NCBI GenBank assembly: GCA_022800525.1
Contig: JAAWQM010000020.1
Span: 1-47,176, forward strand
DNA: 47,176 nt
DNA from: Oscillospiraceae bacterium
GTDB lineage: Bacteria > Bacillota > Clostridia > Oscillospirales > Oscillospiraceae
Direction: 5' to 3'
In this document: piece by piece, positions 6,814 through 13,387 of the stretch
Layout: every line of letters starts with the position of its first letter
Numbering within the stretch: the first letter of the stretch is position 1
Translations under genes and position numbers: made by a program
Notes under the pieces: generated by a model
What the model was told of the DNA's origin: nothing
The model's database searches: none
The model's input: only the letters and a program-made list of their open reading frames with translations

Positions 6814-7901
6814 GACTTTTGCGGCTGGTCCTGGATCAGGCTGTAAAAATAGCCGTCGATCATATCGTCTACGGCGGTACGCTTGGCGGCTATCGTGTGC
6901 TGATAAACTGACTTCATCGTGTTATTGCTTGCCCAGCCGCCGCGCCGCTGGGCGTATTTGTCAGGGATGTTCAGCATCAGCATGACCGATGCTGCCGTGT
7001 GACGCAGGTCATGGAAGCGGATGTCCGGCAGGCCGTTTTTCCGAAGGATGGTCTTGAGCCGCTTATATAGACAGTTGCCCTTGATCGTGACCACATACTC
7101 CGTGGCGGAAGTCTCCCTGGCGGTGGCCAGTCTGTCCATGATGTAGTCCGGCGCATTGAGCGTCCGGGTGGAGCTGGCAGTCTTGGTCGAGTCCTTTTCG
7201 ACCCATTGGTTATCCTTATTCCGGACCTTGGCCTGCCGGACGGTCACTGTGCCCCGCTGGAAGTCCACGCAGTCCCAGGTCAGACCGGTGATCTCTGAGC
7301 TGCGCATACACAGCCACACGGCCAGCAGTACCGGGATCTCCATCTCTGTACCCTCCACCGCTTTCAGCAGCGCGGCGATCTCCTCCGGCTCCAGGATGGA
7401 TTGCTCCACAGCCTTCTTCTGGGGGAGTGTGGTATTGAGCCGCAGGTCAGGACAGTACTCCGCCAAGACAGCGGACAGCAGACCGTGGATATTGCGCACA
7501 GATTTCGGCGAGGGCGTCCGGAGCTTGCCGTGCTGGCCGGTGTAGGGCTTCGCCTCCTGATTGATGGCCTCCTGGATCAGGGCCGGGGTCAGCCGGTTCA
7601 GGCGGAGGTTCATCAATCCCTTCAAGTGCTCCCGGCGGATGATGTCATAGCCGCGGATAGTGCTGGGGCTGAGGATGCCATCCTTGGAAGTTATGTACTT
7701 ATCCATCGCTTCGGCCAAGGTCATGGCGGTGCTGTCACGGGCAACCTCTTTGTAGTGGAGCTGCCACTGGAGCGCTTCATATTCCGCTTCCTTCTTTGTG
7801 GGCCGGGTAAAGGAGCGGTACTGGGGTTTGCCCGCCGCATCCTTGCCGGCGTAGACCTGGACGCGCCAGGAGCCGCTGGGTAATTTTTTTGCTGTTGCCA
7901 T
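6807..7901 (-). CDS. int: Tyrosine recombinase / phage integrase
   Basis: The 364-residue integrase catalyses site-specific integration and excision of the prophage. Its N-terminal arm-binding domain (about residues 1-50) starts MATAKKLPSGSWRVQVYAGK. A SAM-like core-binding domain (about 60-165) follows, then the catalytic domain. The catalytic arginine is in CMRSSEITGLTWD (about 200), the H-x-x-R box is HDLRHTAASVML (about 298), and the nucleophilic tyrosine is in MKSVYQHT (about 335). All key residues are present. A strong ribosome site (AGGAGG) precedes the ATG at 7901. The gene is the leftmost of the prophage and points toward tRNA-Leu, the standard layout. Confidence 0.95.
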   Translation of the reverse strand: MATAKKLPSGSWRVQVYAGKDAAGKPQYRSFTRPTKKEAEYEALQWQLHYKEVARDSTAMTLAEAMDKYITSKDGILSPSTIRGYDIIRREHLKGLMNLRLNRLTPALIQEAINQEAKPYTGQHGKLRTPSPKSVRNIHGLLSAVLAEYCPDLRLNTTLPQKKAVEQSILEPEEIAALLKAVEGTEMEIPVLLAVWLCMRSSEITGLTWDCVDFQRGTVTVRQAKVRNKDNQWVEKDSTKTASSTRTLNAPDYIMDRLATARETSATEYVVTIKGNCLYKRLKTILRKNGLPDIRFHDLRHTAASVMLMLNIPDKYAQRRGGWASNNTMKSVYQHTIAAKRTAVDDMIDGYFYSLIQDQPQKSV

Positions 7902-7936
7902 AGTTGATTTCCTCCTATATGTATGATAATATAGGA

Positions 7937-8011
7937 GATGCTAAGGCTATGGAAACTTTAGCATCCCCTTTTTAACCGTTCCCAGTATTGTGAGTACTGG
8001 GGGCGGTTTTT
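7937..8011 (+). terminator. Two tandem terminator-like hairpins
   Basis: GATGCTAA (7937-7944) pairs with TTAGCATC (7958-7965), followed by CCCCTTTTT. AACCG plus CCCAGTA (7974-7987) pair with TACTGGG plus CGGTT (7995-8008), running into TTTTT. Both have T-runs on the plus strand. They would therefore stop transcription coming rightward from the chromosome or integrase side, not the minus-strand genes. They may insulate the lysogeny genes. Confidence 0.5.
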
Positions 8012-8306
8012 ATTGCGCCTTCCTCAGTTGGCTGATGTCGCTGTTGTGGCGGCTGACAACCTCTTTGATCGTGTCCACTTCGCTGGATAACGCCCTTACC
8101 TGCTCCTTGGTTGCCAATGTGTCCAGTTTCCGCTTGAGCTCGTCATGGCCCTCCAGGGCCAACTGGATACGGGGCAGGACCACGCCCTCTTGGGTGACCG
8201 CCACCCGGGTGAGGGTATCTTGCATCTCTGCCTGTGTGGCCTCAAGCCTATTGATCTTTGTAGTCAGCGCCGTCAGCATCTCCAGGATCTTCGCTTCATT
8301 GCTCAT
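8010..8306 (-). CDS. Small coiled-coil phage protein
   Basis: The 98-residue protein is almost wholly predicted helix with heptad-like spacing (ILEMLTALTTKINRLEATQA then EMQDTLTRVAVTQEG, and ELKRKLDTLATKEQVRALSS). Such small coiled-coil proteins are common beside Firmicutes prophage integrases, but their role is not established. It has a good ribosome site (AAAGGAG) before the ATG at 8306. It lies upstream of the integrase in the same direction and could share its transcript, although the hairpins at 7937-8011 lie between. I can support a coding call but no function. Confidence 0.7.
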   Translation of the reverse strand: MSNEAKILEMLTALTTKINRLEATQAEMQDTLTRVAVTQEGVVLPRIQLALEGHDELKRKLDTLATKEQVRALSSEVDTIKEVVSRHNSDISQLRKAQ

Positions 8307-8355
8307 GACAAACTCCTTTCTATGTATCCCGCCAAGTCAGCGTTTTTTTATGATT

Positions 8356-9573
8356 TCAAACAGATAATGCTTTCTTAAATACCTGCTGCACAGCTGCAAC
8401 GTTGTGTTCTGTGCAAAGCCCAAAAGGGTTGTGTGTACGAAGCGCTTTCTGAAATGTGCTGAGAGTTTGATCAAAGCTATACCCACATAATTTCCCGCAT
8501 TCGTCTATTCTCTTAGCTTCATAATCATACGCATAGACGCTGTCCACTTTTAACTCAAAGGTATTGCGGTGCCAAAACAGGAAAAAGGATAGGCAGTAAT
8601 ACTCTATCGCACCTTCAGGTTTTCCCAGCTCGTTCAACAGGCGAGCCATTTCTGCGGACTTAACACGGTAGGCTTCTTTATTGCCGCTATTTTGCGCCTG
8701 CTCTAAATCCTGCTTCATCAGCTGAAGGATAATATCAACGTCTGCGGCCTCTGGCGCAGACTCTTTTCCCTTGATGAGCCGGTAATATGGAAGTCCCAGT
8801 CCGAGGCGTTCACTGGTAAAGACGATGGAGTAAGCTTCCAACGCGTGTTCTCCTTTCGGCGTTATCTCATAAACGCCGGTCGGAAACAAGGTTTCTATCT
8901 CATGGCTTGAGAGATTATCCATGATCCGATGCACCAATTCCGATTTTCTCCCAGAGACCTTTAATTCATGTTTGGCAAGAATTTCTTTCAATTCCGGAAC
9001 AGTTTTCAGTGAAATACTCTTTTCTACGCTCGAATATGCAAGATATTTTCCGCAAAGCAGCCGCCCAAGCGCAGGGCCAACATTTCGTCCGAATGCTGAT
9101 TCCGCATAGTAAGCCGGGATCTCATAATCCGTTGGTTTGCCATGCCAAAACTTCAGTGCTCTGGCATCCAGATAACTGATCTCTGCACCCCTGGGAGGTT
9201 TGACATCTTCGTCTGGATCGATCGTTTGTGTTCTCACTGAGATGGATTCAGTCATCATGCGGGAAAGCTGTGACTCCATAGCAGCTATGGCGGCTTTTTC
9301 AGCAGGACTGTCAATCGACTTTTGGGGGCGCGAAGATTCAGATGCTTTCTTTGTGGAAGGCATTGCCGATTTTATGGAACCTCTAGATTTGCTTTTTGGG
9401 AAAAATCTTTTTTGTATATATAAAATTACAAACGCGACACCAATCAACCCGATGACCAGATTTGGAATTGCACCACCAGGATCAGAGGAAATGTCACGGA
9501 AAAAAGCGTTAATGCCTGCAATCGCGGTAATAACGCACATAAAAAAACCAAATCTCCATAGGTTCTTTTTCAT
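8356..9573 (-). CDS. Membrane-anchored SAP-domain protein
   Basis: The 405-residue protein has two hydrophobic segments (about residues 8-22 and 36-56), a basic serine/lysine-rich linker (57-90), and then a cytoplasmic part. Residues 191-221 (TVPELKEILAKHELKVSGRK then SELVHRIMDNL) fit a SAP motif, a helix-extended-helix fold that usually binds DNA. The C-terminal part has helical repeats and several cysteines. A ribosome site (AGAGGAA) precedes the ATG at 9573. It lies between integrase and repressor on the lysogenic strand and is therefore probably expressed from the dormant prophage. Accessory genes in this slot often protect the lysogen from other phages, but that role is only inferred here. 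Confidence 0.7.
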   Translation of the reverse strand: MKKNLWRFGFFMCVITAIAGINAFFRDISSDPGGAIPNLVIGLIGVAFVILYIQKRFFPKSKSRGSIKSAMPSTKKASESSRPQKSIDSPAEKAAIAAMESQLSRMMTESISVRTQTIDPDEDVKPPRGAEISYLDARALKFWHGKPTDYEIPAYYAESAFGRNVGPALGRLLCGKYLAYSSVEKSISLKTVPELKEILAKHELKVSGRKSELVHRIMDNLSSHEIETLFPTGVYEITPKGEHALEAYSIVFTSERLGLGLPYYRLIKGKESAPEAADVDIILQLMKQDLEQAQNSGNKEAYRVKSAEMARLLNELGKPEGAIEYYCLSFFLFWHRNTFELKVDSVYAYDYEAKRIDECGKLCGYSFDQTLSTFQKALRTHNPFGLCTEHNVAAVQQVFKKALSV

Positions 9574-9740
9574 GGTATATTCCTCTTGTTTTGCATATAG
9601 TTCTTATTATTTCTCTCTTGCCATAGCAGGGGACATTTTATTTGTGTACTCGGCCTACTTCGGCGACTTGTAATTAGAGGTTATGTAAGGGGACAAATCA
9701 ATGGACTTTCCCCAATCCCTCGCACGTATGGAAGGGGGAC

Positions 9741-10400
9741 TTATATTGCTTTTTTGTCGGTATTTCCAGTATCGTTTTGTGAAGCTGAGAACTTTGCCGC
9801 TTGTCTCTTCTCCTGAAGGATTTCCCCATAAGCTTGATCTCCGACTGCATCAGCTTCTGCGCGGGCTTCCTGTTTCATCCTCGTCAGCGATGGGGCAATC
9901 TCTTCTGCCGCCTCAGACTCTTGCTTTACCTTAACAAAACGCCCTCGTATAGCTGACTTGTTTGCCTCCTCTGTGTATGTTGCCGTTTCTTCCAATGTTG
10001 GGTATTCTGTATCTGCTTTTGACAGTTCTTCTAGCGTGGAATCACCAATAGATTTCTTTAGTACATTATAGAAGAATGTCCGAAAAGTTTCCCTTAAGGT
10101 TGGTTCCAAGTTTAGATATTCTTCGACTAGTGCCTTATCAAAGGGATCCAGGTGAAAATCTACAGACAACGCCTCCAATGCCGTATTGGGAACTTTCTTA
10201 AACATCTCCCCTTTGCCAGTACGGAGCCAAGTCTCGTTTACATCAAATTCTCGGCAAATCAAGGAAACTACGGCGTCAATAGGTTGGTTTCGCCCTATTT
10301 CATAAGTTGCTATGGTATTGGGCTTCACACCAATACGTTCACCAAATTCCCGTTGTGTGAGGTCGAGTGCCTTGCGCAATTTTTTTATACGCTCATTCAA
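9741..10400 (-). CDS. CI-like XRE-family repressor
   Basis: The protein of about 219 residues begins with an XRE/Cro helix-turn-helix: ERIKKLRKALDLTQREFGER, then IGVKPNTIATYEIGRNQP (about residues 2-45). It ends in a long charged helical region. It lacks the S24/LexA-like protease domain of lambda CI, so induction would need another route, such as an antirepressor or a partner protease. The start is TTG at 10400 because AGAAAGGAG directly abuts the in-frame ATG at 10409 and is better placed for the TTG. It is transcribed away from the early operon across a control region with four half-operators, so it should be the lysogeny repressor. Confidence 0.85.
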   Translation of the reverse strand: MNERIKKLRKALDLTQREFGERIGVKPNTIATYEIGRNQPIDAVVSLICREFDVNETWLRTGKGEMFKKVPNTALEALSVDFHLDPFDKALVEEYLNLEPTLRETFRTFFYNVLKKSIGDSTLEELSKADTEYPTLEETATYTEEANKSAIRGRFVKVKQESEAAEEIAPSLTRMKQEARAEADAVGDQAYGEILQEKRQAAKFSASQNDTGNTDKKAI

Positions 10401-10425
10401 AGCGACCATCTCCTTTCTAACATTA

Positions 10426-10453
10426 AGTATAACACAGAAAATCGCAAAGTCAA
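10426..10453 (-). promoter_or_regulatory. Repressor (lysogenic) promoter
   Basis: On the minus strand, TTGACT (10453-10448) and TATACT (10431-10426) stand 16 bases apart, just upstream of the repressor gene. A half-operator (10443-10451) overlaps the -35 box, so the repressor could control its own synthesis. Confidence 0.7.
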
Positions 10454-10522
10454 GAAAAATCGCAGAATCAAAAACTCTGTATTGACAAACTTGATTATGC
10501 GTGATAATATAATCGCATAATC
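10443..10522. promoter_or_regulatory. Four half-operators of the lysis-lysogeny switch
   Basis: Four copies of a 9-bp motif, consensus CGCA-N-A-A/G-TC, are present: CGCAAAGTC (10443-10451), CGCAGAATC (10461-10469), inverted GATTATGCG (10493-10501) and CGCATAATC (10514-10522). The last two form a perfect inverted repeat with a 12-base spacer that brackets the -10 box of the early promoter. The first lies on the -35 of the repressor promoter. Binding by the XRE repressor is the natural reading. Confidence 0.7.
10482..10510 (+). promoter_or_regulatory. Early (lytic) promoter
   Basis: TTGACA (10482-10487), a 17-base spacer and TAATAT (10505-10510) form a near-consensus promoter reading into the early operon. 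Both arms of the inverted-repeat operator overlap its spacer or lie just past its -10 box, so occupancy would block polymerase. Confidence 0.8.
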
Positions 10523-10544
10523 AGAACAGAAAGGAGGGTATCCC

Positions 10545-10727
10545 GTGAATAGAGAGCCTAAAAGCAAAAACGAGTTCGTAGATGTTGTCACAACCGAAGA
10601 TATGGATTTTCTTCGGGAGCTAATGGGGCTTCCTGAAGAAAGGAAGGTTCTTGCTAGAGGAATTATTCTTGGATTGAGCCTTGCGGCACAGGTTAGCTCA
10701 GTTAACGTTAGTCGGTCCAGCGCATAA
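10545..10727 (+). CDS. Small early protein in the Cro position
   Basis: The 60-residue protein starts with GTG at 10545 behind AAAGGAGGG. It contains TTEDMDFLRELMGLPEERKV then ARGIILGLSLA, a helical charged part followed by a mildly hydrophobic helix. It is the first gene after the early promoter, the position usually held by Cro, but it shows no helix-turn-helix I can recognise. Similar short proteins occur in other clostridial prophages without known function. Small hairpin-forming GC-rich sequence follows the stop. Confidence 0.6.
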   Translation: MNREPKSKNEFVDVVTTEDMDFLRELMGLPEERKVLARGIILGLSLAAQVSSVNVSRSSA

Positions 10728-10802
10728 AACCCCGCCCCAGCACAGCCAGAGCGGGAAGTCTAGCGGGCGGCATATATCAATGGAAGGAGGTGAAAAACAC
10801 TT

Positions 10803-10955
10803 ATGCAAAAGAGAAAAAATCCCGCCCCCAGTAAAAAGAACTGGGAGCGAATAATCAACCATGTTTTCGTGCGGTGTTCTGTGGACTTTTGGATAAGTGT
10901 GACAGCGCTTATCTTGTCTATTTCAGCGTTGTTGATGAAAGTATTTGCCAAATAA
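10803..10955 (+). CDS. 50-residue single-helix membrane peptide
   Basis: A short gene with a strong ribosome site (GGAAGGAGGTG) starts at ATG 10803. The peptide has a basic, lysine-rich N-terminus (QKRKNPAPSKKNWER) and one hydrophobic helix (FWISVTALILSISALLMKVF) at its end. This is the shape of a small membrane toxin, a membrane-tethered regulator or an exclusion peptide. Its 3' end overlaps the 3' end of the minus-strand gene at 10918-11268, so the two transcripts are antisense to each other over at least 38 bases. Coding status rests on the ribosome site and composition. Confidence 0.55.
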   Translation: MQKRKNPAPSKKNWERIINHVFVRCSVDFWISVTALILSISALLMKVFAK

Positions 10956-11268
10956 TGCTGACAGCAGAGATAATGAGTGCAGAGATTGAAAGACTTCTAG
11001 TAATCCATTTTTCTCGGGTTTTCTCAAGATAAGCCCCTAATTCTGCCTGACCCTCTGGAGTTATTCGAATAGTAGTCTTTTTGTAATCTTCTGTCACCAT
11101 TTCTGAATGAACAATGACGAGACCATGATTCTCCAAAAATGCAAAAACTTCTGGTGCATATGCAACATGAACAGATCCACGAAGTTCCAAGCATCCATCT
11201 TCAAAGTTTATAGTTTCCTGTGCGTTTGCTATCTTCAAAATTTTGATTGCGTCTTTGCTCAGATTCAT
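10918..11268 (-). CDS. Winged-helix-like protein with C-terminal membrane helix
   Basis: The 116-residue protein has an N-terminal part (about 1-85) whose pattern of helices and the hairpin TTIRITPEGQAELGAYLEKT suggests a winged-helix fold. It ends in a hydrophobic tail, SISALIISAVSIIWQIL (about 94-110). The combination suggests a membrane-tethered regulator. The start at 11268 has a strong ribosome site (AAAGGAGGTG) and a promoter at 11295-11323. It is AT-rich relative to the late genes. It converges on the 50-residue membrane peptide gene, and both proteins end in similar hydrophobic helices, so they might pair in the membrane; that is speculation. Confidence 0.65.
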   Translation of the reverse strand: MNLSKDAIKILKIANAQETINFEDGCLELRGSVHVAYAPEVFAFLENHGLVIVHSEMVTEDYKKTTIRITPEGQAELGAYLEKTREKWITRSLSISALIISAVSIIWQILSSTTLK

Positions 11269-11294
11269 AGCGTCACCTCCTTTCTACCGCTCAA

Positions 11295-11323
11295 ATTCTA
11301 CCACAGGCGGGAAGATGTGGCAA
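11295..11323 (-). promoter_or_regulatory. Promoter of first cassette minus-strand gene
   Basis: On the minus strand, TTGCCA (11323-11318), a 17-base spacer and TAGAAT (11300-11295) lie 27 bases before the start at 11268. The same promoter recurs in the second cassette. Confidence 0.6.
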
Positions 11324-11411
11324 GTGGAAATCCCAATAATCGGCACAACTATCGCCGCCCAGTCCCCGGCGGAGCGGGACAGCGCATAAGCACAGTGGGT
11401 GGCAGATATTG

Positions 11412-11498
11412 ATGGATGCAAACGAAATGTTTTCGCTTTGCCGCGCAATGGGCACTGACCCAAATGCTCTATTTAAGCCTACTCAGGATTCTGTGTAG
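11412..11498 (+). pseudogene. Possible XRE-regulator tail remnant
   Basis: A 28-codon frame directly follows a partial copy of the cassette left flank. The motif SLCRAMGTDPNALFKPTQ resembles the C-terminal tail of small XRE/Cro regulators, which often read as a final helix, then DPNALF. There is no ribosome site and no DNA-binding part, so this may be a leftover from a lost third cassette gene. Confidence 0.3.
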
Positions 11499-11575
11499 GC
11501 AGTGGGCGGCAGATATCGATGGAAGGAGGTGGGCAAAATACTTGATTTTAGGCTTCGGAGGAGGTGAGAAGAAAC

Positions 11576-11737
11576 ATGACTACAGGTAAAAAGTCAACCC
11601 ACGAGGTGGAAGCTCGTGGGTTGACAAATGAGGACATGCAGTATCTTGTAAACTTAGCGGACCGTGAATTCTCCGCCTTCCTTCAAAGCATCGTAGTACC
11701 GCAGAGCCTGGATAATCAAAAGATTAACAATTTTTAG
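11576..11737 (+). CDS. 53-residue cassette protein
   Basis: This short gene starts at ATG 11576 behind GGAGGAGGTG. The peptide reads GLTNEDMQYLVNLADREFSA in its middle, charged and probably helical, with no membrane segment. The TNEDMQYL part loosely resembles TTEDMDFL in the 60-residue early protein, so the two could be related. Its last 84 bases are antisense to the minus-strand gene at 11654-11851. A perfect inverted repeat covers codons 6-17, which could give its mRNA a strong early hairpin. Function unknown. Confidence 0.45.
   Translation: MTTGKKSTHEVEARGLTNEDMQYLVNLADREFSAFLQSIVVPQSLDNQKINNF
11593..11625. repeat. Perfect 13-bp inverted repeat inside small gene
   Basis: GTCAACCCACGAG (11593-11605) and its exact complement (11613-11625) flank a 7-base spacer. 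It lies just inside the 53-codon gene and could be an operator, an mRNA hairpin controlling translation, or a relic terminator. Confidence 0.6.
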
Positions 11738-11851
11738 TTGGTCTGACGTAAGACCAGCACGGCTTACAATGTCCCTGGTTTGATCATCTTTTGCATACAT
11801 GTCATCCAGTAATCCGCGCATCTGGTCAAATTTTGCTTGTTCCAATATCAT
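11654..11851 (-). CDS. 65-residue cassette minus-strand protein
   Basis: The protein starts at ATG 11851 behind GAAAGGGGGTGA and contains MILEQAKFDQMRGLLDDMYA, then SRAGLTSDQLKIVNLLIIQA. It is helical and soluble with an amphipathic C-terminal half. It has its own promoter at 11877-11906, a near copy of the one in the first cassette. It overlaps the plus-strand 53-codon gene in antisense. I do not recognise a family; small dimeric regulators or antitoxins look like this, but that is not evidence. Confidence 0.6.
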   Translation of the reverse strand: MILEQAKFDQMRGLLDDMYAKDDQTRDIVSRAGLTSDQLKIVNLLIIQALRYYDALKEGGEFTVR

Positions 11852-11876
11852 GCACTCACCCCCTTTCTCCGCTCAA

Positions 11877-11906
11877 ATTCTACCACAGGCGGGAGAGGGG
11901 TGGCAA
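11877..11906 (-). promoter_or_regulatory. Promoter of second cassette minus-strand gene
   Basis: On the minus strand, TTGCCA (11906-11901), an 18-base spacer and TAGAAT (11882-11877) precede the gene starting at 11851. It lies in the 26-base block identical to the first cassette. Confidence 0.55.
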
Positions 11907-11959
11907 GTCAAAACTGAAAGCGAGTGAAAAATATGCCTGAGACAGAAAGGAGGTCGATT

Positions 11960-12310
11960 GTGACCAGCAGTCAAATTGATGAATTTCTCGCATACCTTCG
12001 CGACTGCGAACAGCGTTTCCGCATGGCAGAAGCGGATGAGCTTGAGGCCAACGCCATTACAAACGATATCCATCATGATATGGAGTTCGTAGAGCACGAT
12101 GATGCGGAGCTTCTGGTGCTGGCTGTAGAGTTGACCGCTGCCCGCAAAAAGCGGCGGGCAGCAAAAGACGCTATGGCGGAAACTGCGCCAGTGTTGGCGT
12201 GGCTGGAGGAAAACCGGAAGACCGTTAAAAGCCTGGAGCAACTGCTGGGTGCGGTGCGAAGAGCAGAACGTGCGGCAGAAAACAGAATCTACACACCCAG
12301 GCGGCGTTGA
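11960..12310 (+). CDS. Early helical phage protein
   Basis: The 116-residue protein starts with GTG at 11960, seven bases after AAAGGAGG; an upstream in-frame GTG at 11924 lacks such a site. It is helical and charged, with QIDEFLAYLRDCEQRFRMAE at the start and KTVKSLEQLLGAVRRAERAA near the end. It appears to be a DNA- or protein-binding early protein found widely in clostridial prophages, but the function is unknown to me. It begins the continuous plus-strand early operon. Confidence 0.65.
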   Translation: MTSSQIDEFLAYLRDCEQRFRMAEADELEANAITNDIHHDMEFVEHDDAELLVLAVELTAARKKRRAAKDAMAETAPVLAWLEENRKTVKSLEQLLGAVRRAERAAENRIYTPRRR

Positions 12311-12324
12311 AGGATGGCGCATCT

Positions 12325-12570
12325 ATGAAGATTAACTACACCAACTACCTGCGGGACAAGCCCCAGGAGACAGACCCGTCGAAGCTGGCCGCCATGAAAG
12401 CTGCCCTGATCCGGGCGCTCAGGAAGAAAGGGCTCCACGGCCATATCTCCTGCGTGTACTACATAGACGGCCATGTCAAGGTCAGCATCGACGGCGAGTA
12501 TTACAGCGTTTTTGACTCCAACACCGGGAGGTTCTTTTCCGGTTATGTGGGAGACCTGGCGGACAAATGA
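12325..12570 (+). CDS. Small early phage protein
   Basis: The protein of about 81 residues starts at ATG 12325 with AAGGA nine bases upstream; a TTG at 12307 would add six residues without a better site. A helical basic part (KLAAMKAALIRALRKKGLHG) is followed by a beta-rich part (ISCVYYIDGHVKVSIDGEYY, then SVFDSNTGRFFSGYVGD). I cannot assign a family. A strong hairpin follows immediately. Confidence 0.6.
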   Translation: MKINYTNYLRDKPQETDPSKLAAMKAALIRALRKKGLHGHISCVYYIDGHVKVSIDGEYYSVFDSNTGRFFSGYVGDLADK

Positions 12571-12574
12571 AAAT

Positions 12575-12607
12575 GCCCCGTCAGATGCAGCGAACATCTG
12601 ACGGGGC
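12575..12607 (+). other. Strong RNA hairpin without U-tract
   Basis: GCCCCGTCAGATG (12575-12587) and its exact complement (12595-12607) form a 13-bp stem with a 7-base loop, four bases after a stop codon. No T-run follows, so it may be a processing or attenuation structure within the early transcript, or an mRNA-stabilising stem. About 80 bases follow before the next gene. Confidence 0.6.
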
Positions 12608-12686
12608 CAGTCCGCAAGACGAAAACAACAAAAGCCTCGCGTGAATAGTTTACTACAGCGCGGGGCGGAAATCAAGGAGGAAAACT

Positions 12687-12887
12687 ATGAATTTTCAAAT
12701 TACACTTACTCCTGCGCAGTTCGAATTCTTGTCTGAGCTGCTGGGTGATGTTGTGCAACTCTATGAGCATGAGGCCGCCGCCCTGGGCGGCCTGCTGGGC
12801 GAGGCGGCCAGGGACCTGGCCCAGGAGCGGCTGGACGCTTCCCAGAACGCGGCGGAGCTGGCTGCGCTGCTGGCGCAGTGCGAATAG
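12687..12887 (+). CDS. Small acidic helical phage protein
   Basis: The 66-residue protein starts behind AAGGAGG (ATG 12687). It is acidic and alanine/leucine-rich, one or two helices, with LTPAQFEFLSELLGDVVQLY at the start. No family is recognised. The next gene starts after ten bases, so it belongs to the early operon. Confidence 0.6.
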   Translation: MNFQITLTPAQFEFLSELLGDVVQLYEHEAAALGGLLGEAARDLAQERLDASQNAAELAALLAQCE

Positions 12888-12897
12888 GAGGGAGACT

Positions 12898-13176
12898 ATG
12901 CCTAAGAAAGCTGTATCCGCTCAAGAGCGGATGGACCGGGAATTCCTGGCCGCTCTGCGTGGCGGTCAAGCCCGAGTAGGGGACCGCGATATTGACACGG
13001 CCAAATTGCTGCCCTATAGCTATGCCACCTTTTGCCGCCGGAAACGGTATCCAGGGACCTTCGGAATAGACGATCTCCGGACCTTTGTCAGACGGTATAA
13101 CCTGACTGACTATCAGCTATGTCAAATCTTCGGTGTGGAGTACCGTGGCCGGACAACGGGATCGGAGGCAGTATGA
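12898..13176 (+). CDS. Small basic putative DNA-binding protein
   Basis: The 92-residue protein starts at ATG 12898 after GGAGGGAG. The N-terminus is basic (PKKAVSAQERMDREFLAALR). The C-terminal half (FGIDDLRTFVRRYNLTDYQL, then CQIFGVEY) has the spacing of a helix-turn-helix, with NLTDYQLCQIFG a possible turn-recognition unit. It could regulate the early operon. Its stop overlaps the next start (ATGA). Confidence 0.6.
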   Translation: MPKKAVSAQERMDREFLAALRGGQARVGDRDIDTAKLLPYSYATFCRRKRYPGTFGIDDLRTFVRRYNLTDYQLCQIFGVEYRGRTTGSEAV

Positions 13177-13367
13177 AGAAAACGGTCACCCTGACAGACG
13201 ATCAGGTCACAGCGGTCCGGGCGGCGCTGAACTATACGTTGGGCGCTGTCAGACGGTTCCCTCCGCTTCCATGCGTGGGGGCGAGCAGCGCAAAAGGGTA
13301 CGCCAAGGATATCCGCGCGATGGAAGAGGCCATCAGGAAGATCGACGCGGCGCCTTGGGAATATTGA
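13173..13367 (+). CDS. Small phage protein
   Basis: The 64-residue protein starts at ATG 13173, overlapping the previous stop and behind GGAGG. TLTDDQVTAVRAALNYTLGA then KGYAKDIRAMEEAIRKID suggests a helical soluble protein. No family is recognised. Translational coupling places it firmly in the operon. Confidence 0.6.
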   Translation: MKKTVTLTDDQVTAVRAALNYTLGAVRRFPPLPCVGASSAKGYAKDIRAMEEAIRKIDAAPWEY

Positions 13368-13387
13368 CATTTCAGGAGGGGGTTCTT

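Larger units (their letters stand above)
10763..11908. repeat. Tandem duplicated cassette with convergent small genes
   Basis: Two cassettes share both flanks. The left flank, GGGCGGCATATATCAATGGA at 10765 and GGGCGGCAGATATCGATGGA at 11504, continues into AGGAGGTG, the ribosome site of a small plus-strand gene. A partial third copy lies at 11394-11420. The right flank is 26 identical bases starting CCGCTCAAATTCTACC, near 11287 and 11869, and holds the promoter of a small minus-strand gene. Inside each cassette, a plus-strand gene of about 50 codons converges on and overlaps a minus-strand gene. The flanks are conserved but the genes inside differ, as if the cassette contents were exchanged. 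Confidence 0.65.

Noticed and set aside
10545-10727. 60-residue early protein as Cro
   Set aside because: It has the right position but no recognisable helix-turn-helix, so it is reported only as a small early protein.
11326-11400. 24-codon frame ending in SPAERDSA before the partial flank repeat
   Set aside because: It has no ribosome site, is very short, and its start overlaps the promoter block of the first cassette, so coding cannot be supported.
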